Of a stretch of DNA of 64,000 nt, positions 9,098 to 16,120 are shown piece after piece. The DNA comes from Prescottella subtropica (GTDB lineage Bacteria; Actinomycetota; Actinomycetes; Mycobacteriales; Mycobacteriaceae). The translations under genes were made by a program, and so were the position numbers. Where the stretch lies: NCBI RefSeq assembly GCF_005434945.1, contig NZ_SKCH01000016.1, forward strand, positions 1 through 64,000, given 5' to 3'. The notes under the pieces are model-generated. The model made no database searches and was not told the DNA's origin. It was given only the letters and a program-made list of their open reading frames with translations. The stretch's first letter is position 1; the number at the start of each line of letters is the position of its first letter.

Positions 9098-9447
9098 GCG
9101 GTATCCGGGCCGGGTTCCCGCGCGGCGACCGCGTCGGCCGACAACTCCACCAGCGGCAGCAGCGGTACCCGTGCCCGCACCGTCGCGACGACGAACCCAC
9201 CGTCGTCCCGGAGCGTGATGTCGGCGTCGGGCGGCCCGACCCGGGTGGCGACCGCGACCGCGTCCCGATCCCCACGGGCGGCGAGGCGCGCCGCCTCCCG
9301 GGCCGCGTCGATACAGCGGATCTGCGCCGATGCCGCGACGATCGCACCGACACACAGCACCACGACGGTCACGATCGACGCGAGCGCGATGGCCGCCTCG
9401 ACCGTGACCGCACCGTCGTCCCGGCGCAGGCTCCGGGTCCCGCTCAC
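9094..9447 (-). CDS. TadE-family minor pseudopilin
   Basis: This 117-aa TadE-like protein opens with RRDDGAVTVEAAIALASIVTV, where the Glu in VEAA is the expected +5 acid of type IV pseudopilins, followed by one transmembrane helix. A small extracellular domain follows. TadE proteins are minor pilins processed by the Flp prepilin peptidase. The GTG at 9447 overlaps the stop of the upstream pilin gene (GTGA), and its own stop overlaps the next start (ATGA). This is the Rv3655c position. Confidence 0.85.
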   Translation of the reverse strand: MSGTRSLRRDDGAVTVEAAIALASIVTVVVLCVGAIVAASAQIRCIDAAREAARLAARGDRDAVAVATRVGPPDADITLRDDGGFVVATVRARVPLLPLVELSADAVAAREPGPDTA

Positions 9448-9647
9448 ACCTTCGTCGACAGGGCCTTGTCGATGATCCCGGTGAGCGCGTCGACGATGGA
9501 GTCGCCGGTCACGACGGTGTAGAGAATCGCCCCGAACGCCGCGGCCGCGATGGTCCCGATCGCATACTCGGCGGTGCTCATTCCGTCGTCGGCGGTCGCC
9601 GCGAGCACGATCCGGGCCTGGATCTCGTGAAACTTGTCCGACCACAT
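9444..9647 (-). CDS. Flp-type pilin (DUF4244)
   Basis: This 67-aa protein has a short cytoplasmic leader, the processing-like site DDGMSTAEYAIGT, and a single hydrophobic helix. The Gly-X-X-T-x-E-Y pattern is that of Flp/DUF4244 pilins (Rv3656c position), the likely major subunit of the tad system. I chose the ATG at 9647 because GGAGGGG lies just upstream at normal spacing; an in-frame ATG at 9662 overlaps that site. A 59-bp gap separates it from the upstream tadC gene, the only non-overlapping junction in the operon. That would let the pilin be translated independently at a higher rate. Confidence 0.88.
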   Translation of the reverse strand: MWSDKFHEIQARIVLAATADDGMSTAEYAIGTIAAAAFGAILYTVVTGDSIVDALTGIIDKALSTKV

Positions 9648-9706
9648 GATGTTCCCCTCCATTCGATTCCGGTGCGGCAGTTCCGCACCGGGGTTCCCCC
9701 TACCGG

Positions 9707-10288
9707 TCACAGGAGTCCTCCCGCGAGTACCCCTCCGGCCAACCCGATCACCACGGGGACGATCCCCAGACAGATGAATGCGGGCAGGAAGCACAGTCCC
9801 AGCGGGCCGCTGATGAGCACGCCGGCACGTTCCGCGGCCGCGACGGCACGGTCCTCGGCGTCCGCGCGCTGTCCCGCCGCCAACTCGGCGATCCCGCCGG
9901 ACAACGCGGCACCCGACCGGGCGGAACGCCGCGCCATCCGGGCGAGCGCCTCCGTCGCCGGATCGGTGTCGGTGGCCGCCCACGCGGTGGCCGGGTCGGC
10001 GCCCAGCGCGAGCAGGTCCGCGGTGCGGCGCAGCGATTCCGACAACGGTGGCGGCGCGGACGGCGCGACTGCCGCGGCCGCGGTGGACGGCGGCAGACCC
10101 GCCTCGAGACACGCCGCGAGCAGATCGAACGTGCCCGCCACCGCCTGCGGATCGGATGCATCCGCGACCGGACCGTCGGCCGGACCACCGGGCGCCACGG
10201 CAACCGCACCGCGGAGTCGTCGACGCACCCGGATCCCGCCGGGTGCCACGAGCACGGCACCGGCGGCCAGGACCAGTTGCAGCCACAT
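9707..10288 (-). CDS. tadC: type II secretion F-domain protein, TadC-like
   Basis: This is a 193-aa inner-membrane platform protein. It contains the T2SF-type region DLLAACLEAGLPPSTAAAAVA and RTADLLALGADPATAW, and a C-terminal hydrophobic hairpin (GLCFLPAFICLGIVPVVIGL). It partners TadB to couple ATP hydrolysis by TadA to pilin extrusion. The ATG at 10288 shares one base with the tadB stop (TGATG). It matches the Rv3657c position. It is shorter than proteobacterial TadC, which is usual in actinobacteria. Confidence 0.88.
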   Translation of the reverse strand: MWLQLVLAAGAVLVAPGGIRVRRRLRGAVAVAPGGPADGPVADASDPQAVAGTFDLLAACLEAGLPPSTAAAAVAPSAPPPLSESLRRTADLLALGADPATAWAATDTDPATEALARMARRSARSGAALSGGIAELAAGQRADAEDRAVAAAERAGVLISGPLGLCFLPAFICLGIVPVVIGLAGGVLAGGLL

Positions 10289-11148
10289 CAGCGCACCACC
10301 CCGTCGACGATCCGATCCGTCCACACCAGCCCGGACGCGACCAGCGCCGTCCCGACGACCAACAGCACGGCACCGAGCCCGCCACCGAGCAGAACCCGGA
10401 TCGGCGCCGCACCCATCATCTGGCCGAGTCCGACACCGAGCAGCGGCAGACCCGCCAGGACAGCGGCGGTGGCCCTGGCACCGGACAGGCTCGCCTCCGT
10501 ACGGCTCCGGAACCTCTTGCGGCCCTGCAGGTCCGTGCGCGCGGCGTGCAGCAGATCGGCGAGGGCCAGGCCGCGGTCCTCCGCGACCGTCCACGCCGTC
10601 GCGATCCGTCGCAGATCGTCGGCGACGACACTGTCCGGTACGGCGAACCCGGCGGCCGCGGAACCACCCAGTCGGGCGCGTGCCGCGGCTCCCCGGAAGG
10701 CGGCGACGGCGGCGTCAGTGCCTCCGACGGCGGCGCCGGTTCCCTTTCCGGTTCCGGCACATTCGTCGGCGGCAGTCGCGCAGGCCACGGCCGGGTGGGC
10801 GCCCACGCGCAGTTCCCCGATCACGATGTCGAGGCCCGCGAGCACGCCGTCGCAGGCTCGGTCGCGGGCCGCGGCAGCGCTGCGGCGGCGGTAGCGTCGC
10901 CGCAGTGTCGCGACGACGATGGCGGCGGCGACTGCCGGTCCGATCGCACCGGTCACGGCGAGAGGAATGCACACCAGGAAACCGAGGTCGTGCGGGACCG
11001 GTCCGTGTCGGGCCGCCCATCGGCGGACCCGGGTGTCCGGCCCCGTCGCCGGTGCACCCGGCTGGGCCGACGTGCGGAACCGGGCGCGGGCGGGATGCGC
11101 CGGTGCCGCGACGAACGCGGCCGCCAGGCAGATCAGTGCCGCCGTCAT
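10288..11148 (-). CDS. tadB: type II secretion F-domain protein, TadB-like
   Basis: This 286-aa inner-membrane platform component has N-terminal hydrophobic segments (TAALICLAAAFVAA; FLVCIPLAVTGAIGPAVAAAIVV). A cytoplasmic T2SF domain follows (RIATAWTVAEDRGLALADLLHAARTDL), then a C-terminal pair of membrane helices. It matches the Rv3658c position. The start at 11148 overlaps the tadA stop by 4 bp (ATGA), indicating coupled translation. Confidence 0.88.
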   Translation of the reverse strand: MTAALICLAAAFVAAPAHPARARFRTSAQPGAPATGPDTRVRRWAARHGPVPHDLGFLVCIPLAVTGAIGPAVAAAIVVATLRRRYRRRSAAAARDRACDGVLAGLDIVIGELRVGAHPAVACATAADECAGTGKGTGAAVGGTDAAVAAFRGAAARARLGGSAAAGFAVPDSVVADDLRRIATAWTVAEDRGLALADLLHAARTDLQGRKRFRSRTEASLSGARATAAVLAGLPLLGVGLGQMMGAAPIRVLLGGGLGAVLLVVGTALVASGLVWTDRIVDGVVR

Positions 11149-12323
11149 CGAGCACTCCGCGTGTCCAGCAGTTCTCGCAGCGCCCCGGCCGCCGGGCCTG
11201 CCCCCGAGTCGCGGGTCCAGGCCGGGACCACCCGCACCACACCCGACGAATCACGGTCGAGCACACCGATTTCGACGAGGCTTCGCATCCCGGACGCGTC
11301 CCGGCGCACGTGCAGGATCACCTGCACGGCGGCCGCGAGCTGGCTGTGCAGCGCACTGCGGTCCATGCCGCCGAGCGCGGCCAGGGCTTCGAGCCGCGCC
11401 GGAACCTCGCCGGGCGAGTTCGCGTGCACGGTGCCGGCGCCACCGTCGTGGCCGGTGTTGAGTGCGGTGAGCAGGTCGACGACCTCGGCTCCCCGCACCT
11501 CCCCCACGACGATCCGGTCCGGCCGCATCCGCAGGGACTGCCGCACCAGGTCGCGGACCGTGACCTCGCCGACGCCTTCGACGTTCGGTGCACGCGCCAC
11601 CAACCGCACGACGTGCGGGTGGGCCGGCGCCAGTTCGGCGGCGTCCTCGACGCACACGATCCGTTCGGTCGGATCGACCCGGCCGAGCATCGCCGCGAGC
11701 ACCGTCGTCTTCCCGGCCCCGGTGCCGCCGGTCACGAGGAACGCGAGCCTGGCGTGCACGATCTCGTCGAGGAGGAGGCGTACGTCGACCGGTACCGCGC
11801 CGCGTGCCACCAGGTCGTCGAGGCCGTGGGTGGCGGGTCTCAGGACTCGCAGCGATACGCACGTCCCCCCTTGTGCCACCGGTGCCAGAACGGCATGCAG
11901 CCGGATCCCGTAGTCGCCGTGGCCGATTCCGTCGAGTCGTCCGTCGACCCACGGTTGCGCGTCGTCGAGCCGCCGGCCCGCGGACAGCGCGAGTCGCTGC
12001 GCCAGCCGGCGCACCGCGGCCTCGTCCGGGAACGTCACCGCGGAGCGTTCGAGTCCGGCCCCGCGGTCGATCCACACCTCGTCGGGTGCGGTGACCAGGA
12101 CGTCGGCCACCCCCGGTACCGCGAGCAACGCCTCGAGAGGGCCGGCTCCGGTGAGTTCGGTCTGCAGTGCGCGGAGCGTGTCGAGCAGGTCGACGTCGCC
12201 GAGCACCCCGCCGGACTCGGTGCGGATGGCGGCGGCGACCGTGGCCGGGGTGAGGTTCCCGTCGGCGAGCGCCAGCCGCTCCCGCACCCGTTCGAGCAGG
12301 TCGGGGGAGGCGATCGCGCTCAT
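11145..12323 (-). CDS. tadA: TadA/CpaF-family secretion ATPase
   Basis: This is a 392-aa VirB11/CpaF-type hexameric ATPase that powers Flp pilus assembly. Walker A is GGTGAGKT (residues 199-206). The downstream Asp and His boxes are visible as ERIVCVEDAAEL and GTVHANSPGEV, and the Walker B-like segment is RPDRIVVGEVRG. An N-terminal domain of about 170 residues precedes the ATPase core. It overlaps the upstream ssd-like gene by 4 bp (ATGA) and tadB by 4 bp. It matches the Rv3659c position. Confidence 0.94.
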   Translation of the reverse strand: MSAIASPDLLERVRERLALADGNLTPATVAAAIRTESGGVLGDVDLLDTLRALQTELTGAGPLEALLAVPGVADVLVTAPDEVWIDRGAGLERSAVTFPDEAAVRRLAQRLALSAGRRLDDAQPWVDGRLDGIGHGDYGIRLHAVLAPVAQGGTCVSLRVLRPATHGLDDLVARGAVPVDVRLLLDEIVHARLAFLVTGGTGAGKTTVLAAMLGRVDPTERIVCVEDAAELAPAHPHVVRLVARAPNVEGVGEVTVRDLVRQSLRMRPDRIVVGEVRGAEVVDLLTALNTGHDGGAGTVHANSPGEVPARLEALAALGGMDRSALHSQLAAAVQVILHVRRDASGMRSLVEIGVLDRDSSGVVRVVPAWTRDSGAGPAAGALRELLDTRSAR

Positions 12324-13441
12324 GCCGCCGCCCGTCCGCGCCGCGGCCGGGACGACAATACGTCGAGCACCGCACCGGCACCCGCGGCGAGGGGCGAGCG
12401 GCGGCCGAGGTCGAGTCCTCCGCGTTCGAGCATCGACGCGATCCGTGGTTCCGGCCGCACCGACGCCAGCAGCGGCACACCGAGACTCTCGGCGAGGTCA
12501 CGCCCCCGCAGGCCTCCCGGCGCTGGTCCACGAATCACGATCCCCCGGTTGAGGTTTCGGTCGGCAATCCGGGCGAGTACGCATTCGGCCGCCAACCCGC
12601 CGCGGACCGTCGCGGGCACGACCACGACGACGAGATCCGCGTCGTCGAGGACCCGGTCACCGGCCGCGGACGGATGCCGCGGCACGTCGCACACGACGAC
12701 CGCGCCCGTGGACCGCCCCGCGTCGACGACCGCACTCACGGCGACCGGCGTCGGCCCGACGCTGTCGCCACGGCCCCGCCCGCAGGCGAGGACACCGAGC
12801 CCGCCGGGGTGCGCCGGCAGCGCCGCGCGCAGTGCGTCGGCGGCGACCCGACCGCCTTCCACGGCGAGGCCCGGCCAGCGCAGGCCGGGCCGCCCCTCGA
12901 TACCGAGCAGCAGGTCGAGTCCACCGCCGAACGGGTCGACGTCGACCAGCAGCGTCCACGCGGGGGTGTGGCCGTCGCGTTGCCGTCGCGCCGACGCGAG
13001 GGCGACGGCCGCGGCCAGGGTGGACGCTCCCGCGCCGCCGCAGCCTCCGACGACCGCGACGACGGCACCGTCCGCGACGGTGCCGACGCGGTGTTCACCG
13101 AACGCGGCCACGAGGGCCGGTTCGTCGTCGGGAATGCCGAGGACCCGGTCGGCACCGATCACCGTGGCGGTCCGCCAGTCGTCGAGTGTCGGGGTGCCGG
13201 CACAGACGAGGACGACCCGGTCGCGGCGCGGGAGCAGTTCTGCGCAGCGGCGGGCACTGTCGGCGTCGACGACGACGAGGTCCGCCGACATCCAGTCGGC
13301 CCGGCCGACCGGGTGCGACGCCTCAACGAATGTTTGGTCGGTGGCCGCCGCGATCGACCGCAGGCACGCCGCGACGCCCGGTGTACTCACGACGCCCAGC
13401 ACGCCGATCCGGCCGGGCAGGTCGATGTGATCGATAGCCAT
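12320..13441 (-). CDS. ssd: Ssd/CpaE-like septum-site protein
   Basis: This 373-aa MinD/CpaE-related protein heads the tad operon, as Rv3660c does in M. tuberculosis, where it is named Ssd (septum site determining). An N-terminal receiver-like region (VLVCAGTPTLDDW) is followed by a deviant P-loop, GGCGGAGASTL, which lacks the normal GKT lysine order. Then come LLVDVDPFGGGLDLLLG and the switch-like ADLVVVVVPAT. CpaE-type proteins localise Tad machines. Ssd is reported to affect septation in mycobacteria. The start is ATG at 13441; the open frame upstream lies in the intergenic hairpin region. Confidence 0.85.
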   Translation of the reverse strand: MAIDHIDLPGRIGVLGVVSTPGVAACLRSIAAATDQTFVEASHPVGRADWMSADLVVVDADSARRCAELLPRRDRVVLVCAGTPTLDDWRTATVIGADRVLGIPDDEPALVAAFGEHRVGTVADGAVVAVVGGCGGAGASTLAAAVALASARRQRDGHTPAWTLLVDVDPFGGGLDLLLGIEGRPGLRWPGLAVEGGRVAADALRAALPAHPGGLGVLACGRGRGDSVGPTPVAVSAVVDAGRSTGAVVVCDVPRHPSAAGDRVLDDADLVVVVVPATVRGGLAAECVLARIADRNLNRGIVIRGPAPGGLRGRDLAESLGVPLLASVRPEPRIASMLERGGLDLGRRSPLAAGAGAVLDVLSSRPRRGRAAA

Positions 13442-13904
13442 GCCCCGAGCCTGCCGCCCCGAACCGCCCGGCGGCGGACGGCTTCGTCGAATGTGGATGG
13501 ATTCGGGGGCTGTGGACAAATTCCGGTACACCCGTACCACTGTTGTGCGCCACAGGAACGCCTACATCATCGTCACCAGGGGAAATATGTGCCGCCGCAG
13601 TCGAACTCGGGCACGCACCGGGAGGTCGGCATCGCGTACCGGGGAGATGGACACGCCGGTACGGCAACCACGAAAAGGGAGAAGAAAGGGGACGACCCCC
13701 GCCAGGGGGGGAGGAGGCGGGGGTCGTCAGGAGTTCAGCCCCGGGGGGTCGGGCTGAACACGCCTGGATCGCGTCCAGGTGAGGTCGATACTACACCCAG
13801 ATCCGGGACCGAACGCAAGTTCGGGTGGCGCAGACGACGCGGTGTCGCCGAGGGGCGCGGCGGACTCGTCGGCACCGCCGGTCACACTCACCTATCCTGG
13901 GTGC
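13442..13904. other. divergent gap with two strong stem-loops
   Basis: This 463-bp region lies between ssd (minus) and the HAD gene (plus). It contains a perfect 13-bp stem-loop (arms 13691-13703 and 13716-13728, 12-nt loop) and, 4 bp later, a 9-bp stem-loop (13733-13741 and 13751-13759). A third small repeat (CCTGGA...TCCAGG) lies near 13763-13779. On the minus strand the first hairpin is followed by a pyrimidine/T-rich run. No convincing gene lies inside. The hairpins look like terminators of an unannotated minus-strand transcript, or like a structured leader. Confidence 0.6.
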
Positions 13905-14723
13905 GTGACCGGGCACCCGAGTGCGTCCTTCGAACGCGGCCGTGTGGCCGCGTTCTTCGATCTGGACAAGACCGTCATCGCGAAGTCGAGTGCCCTCGCA
14001 TTCAGTCGACCGTTCTTCGCGCAGGGGCTCATCACCCGCCGGTCGGTCCTGCAGGGCAGCTACGCCCAGTTCCTGTTCCTGCTCGCCGGCGCCGATCACG
14101 ATCAGATGGAACGCATGCGGGCCCACCTGACGACCATGACGGCCGGGTGGGACGTCGCGCAGGTGCGCGCGATCGTCACCGAGACCCTGCACGACATCGT
14201 CGACCCGCTGATCTACGCGGAAGCCGCCGATCTCATCGCCGACCACAAGGCCCGTGGCCACGACGTGGTGATCGTGTCCGCGTCCGGCGAGGAGGTGGTG
14301 ACGCCGATCGCGGCGGCCCTCGGCGCCACCTACAGCACCGCCACCCGGATGGTCGTGGAGGACGGCCGGTACACCGGCGAACTCGAGTTCTACTGCTACG
14401 GCGACGGGAAGGTCGAGGCGATGCGCGAGCTCGCCGAGCGGCACGGCTACGACCTCGATCACTGCTACGCCTACTCCGATTCGGTGACGGACCTGCCGAT
14501 GCTCGCCGCGGTCGGCCATCCGACCGCGGTCAATCCCGATCGGTCGCTACGTCGGGCTGCAACCGAAAAAGGTTGGCCCGTACTTACTTTCTCGAATCCG
14601 GTGTCACTGCGCGCACGGTTGCAGACCTCACCGCGAACCACCGTCGCCGCGGGCGCGGCGGTGTTGTCGGGCGCTGCCGCGGCCGCGGCCCTCACCTACA
14701 CCCTGTTGCGCCGCAAACCCTGA
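13905..14723 (+). CDS. HAD-IB family phosphatase, Rv3661 type
   Basis: This is a 272-aa haloacid-dehalogenase hydrolase of the SerB-like IB subfamily. Motif I is FFDLDKT (Asp19 and Asp21 from the chosen GTG). Motif II is VIVSASGEE, and motif III/IV is the late YSDSVTDLPML. The C-terminus has a hydrophobic helix (AAGAAVLSGAAAAAALTY) ending in RRKP, suggesting a membrane anchor. Substrates for this clade are not settled; phosphoserine or other small phosphomonoesters are possible. The start at 13905 (GTG) is chosen over more upstream codons because the similarity-like sequence begins there. It is followed by the Ms1-type RNA region, as in mycobacteria. Confidence 0.85.
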   Translation: MTGHPSASFERGRVAAFFDLDKTVIAKSSALAFSRPFFAQGLITRRSVLQGSYAQFLFLLAGADHDQMERMRAHLTTMTAGWDVAQVRAIVTETLHDIVDPLIYAEAADLIADHKARGHDVVIVSASGEEVVTPIAAALGATYSTATRMVVEDGRYTGELEFYCYGDGKVEAMRELAERHGYDLDHCYAYSDSVTDLPMLAAVGHPTAVNPDRSLRRAATEKGWPVLTFSNPVSLRARLQTSPRTTVAAGAAVLSGAAAAAALTYTLLRRKP

Positions 14724-14810
14724 CACCGATCCGCCGGGCGCCGAACGATTCTCTCCCACAAAGGAAAATTGGCTCTTGAAGTGGGGTGGAGCACAGGGTA
14801 CAAAGGAGTT

Positions 14811-15110
14811 ACGGAAGGCCTGAAGGCCAGGATCGATCCGGAAGAGAAGGATCGATTCCCCGCACGGACTTCCCAGCACGGGCACCAGGTACCCACGCGG
14901 AGCACAAGCCACTATAAGGGCAGAAGCGTTGTGGGCTTGCGTGACTCGGATGACTGCCGGCAAGGACCCTGCACGGGTTGCGGGGACGAACCGGCACCGC
15001 CGAGAACCACGCCGAGGCCGTTGACACACAACCCACCTTGCACGCATGGTAACCCGGAAGTCCCGCGCTAGCGGGTGGCGCTGCCGATCACGATCGGTGA
15101 CGCCGCCCGC
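14811..15110 (+). ncRNA. probable Ms1 (MTS2823)-type RNA, bounds approximate
   Basis: The 461-bp gap between the HAD gene and the minus-strand Fic-like gene has no credible ORF. In M. tuberculosis the abundant RNA MTS2823, the homologue of M. smegmatis Ms1, which binds core RNA polymerase, lies exactly between Rv3661 and Rv3662c on the plus strand. Here a promoter-like TTGAAG-N17-TACAAA (14776-14804) would start a transcript near 14811. The following sequence has long self-complementary stretches (for example GGATCGATCC/GGATCGATTCC near 14832-14860). A hairpin at 15075-15102 near the right edge (core CCGATC/GATCGG) gives a product of about 300 nt, the length known for Ms1. The identity rests on synteny and the promoter, not on alignment. 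Confidence 0.6.
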
Positions 15111-15184
15111 TTCGTATGCGCACCGGGCGCTGCCCGGAACCGCAAATCCTTTGCGCGGCTAACAGAAACACGAATCCGCTGCGG

Positions 15185-15946
15185 TCAGGGTGCCGCGGCC
15201 TCTGCGATCGACAGCGCCTCCCGCGCACCCGCCTCGAGGGCCCCGCAGCAGAGGATCACCCAACTGCCGACACCCTCCGCGGTCCCGGACGCGAATCCGG
15301 TGATGCCGTCACGGTAGGCCGGGATGCGGCGCATCCAGCTGACCTCCGGCACCCCGAGATTGTGCGGGTCGAGTCCGGTCGACGTGGCCACCAGCCGGGA
15401 TGCGGCGCGGGCGACGATACCGTCGGCCACCCCGAAGGGGCGCAGGGACGCCAGTTCGCCGTGCACGATCGCCGCGAGCACCGGTGCGGGCGCCACGGTT
15501 CCACCGGTGATCAACTGCGCGAGCAGATCCAACCGCTCCCCCACCCCGGGGTCGGTGCGCGGCCGGCCGAGAACCGCGTCGTCGGCGACGAGGTCGGCGG
15601 CGGCAAGCAGGTGCAGACGGGCGAGCGCCTGCAGCGGCGCCCGTTCCCAGGTCGGCAGGATCACGGTCAGCGACTCGCCGTCGAGTGCCTGCGCGACACG
15701 CAGCGCCCCGGACAGGACGGGGTCGCCGACGGTTCCGGGTGCGGGCAGTTCGGTGGATCCGCCGTCGATGGACGCCGACGCCCGCGCGGCACGAACCGAC
15801 GCCTCGGTCGCCGTCTGCGGCCAACCGCGACGGTTGGTCCGGTGCCGGTGCACCTCACCGAGTGCGTCACGTGCGCGATCCGCCGCGTCGAGCACACCGG
15901 GCAGGTCCACGAGCGGACGCAGGGGATCAGTCACGGGAACAGTCAC
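15185..15946 (-). CDS. Rv3662c-type protein with degenerate Fic-like motif
   Basis: This 253-aa protein sits in the Rv3662c position. The segment HGELASLRPFGVADGIVARAASR resembles the Fic core HPFxxGNGRxxR, but the catalytic His is Arg and the Asn of GNGR is replaced. If related to Fic proteins, it is therefore probably not an active AMP-transferase. The N-terminal half (EVHRHRTNRRGWPQTATEASV) looks like the helical region preceding Fic domains. It is often annotated only as an oxidoreductase or hypothetical protein. I start it at GTG 15946; a GTG at 15934 is equally possible. It is divergent from acs and convergent with the Ms1-type RNA. Confidence 0.7.
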   Translation of the reverse strand: MTVPVTDPLRPLVDLPGVLDAADRARDALGEVHRHRTNRRGWPQTATEASVRAARASASIDGGSTELPAPGTVGDPVLSGALRVAQALDGESLTVILPTWERAPLQALARLHLLAAADLVADDAVLGRPRTDPGVGERLDLLAQLITGGTVAPAPVLAAIVHGELASLRPFGVADGIVARAASRLVATSTGLDPHNLGVPEVSWMRRIPAYRDGITGFASGTAEGVGSWVILCCGALEAGAREALSIAEAAAP

Positions 15947-16065
15947 GGCCCCGACGCTACCCGGCCGGTGCGGCCGTCCCGGATCGACCGTCCGTCGCAC
16001 GGATCCGACCGATCGGCGCACGTGACGGCCACTCCCCCGGAGTGCGTACTGCGACGCCGATCACG

Positions 16066-16081
16066 TGTGACTACCCTCACA
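16066..16081. promoter_or_regulatory. consensus Crp/GlxR binding site upstream of acs
   Basis: The sequence TGTGACTACCCTCACA is a perfect TGTGA-N6-TCACA palindrome, 39 bp before the acs ATG and 119 bp before the divergent Fic-like gene. The matching regulator gene (crp, 29390-30064) is in this window. Whether it activates or represses depends on the transcription start, which is not visible. Confidence 0.8.
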
Positions 16082-16120
16082 TGTGCGACACCGTCGATAC
16101 CGGAAAGAAGGCAAGCCGAG

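Noticed and set aside
9627-13430. Very long plus-strand open frame (about 1,267 codons) across the tad operon
   Set aside because: Pro/Arg/Ala-rich antisense of well-recognised minus-strand genes; a by-product of high G+C content.
13587-13757. Short Arg-rich frame with AGGGG four bases before an ATG, running through the hairpins
   Set aside because: The composition is what the GC-rich hairpins force, with a Gly run from the loop; no support beyond a weak ribosome site.
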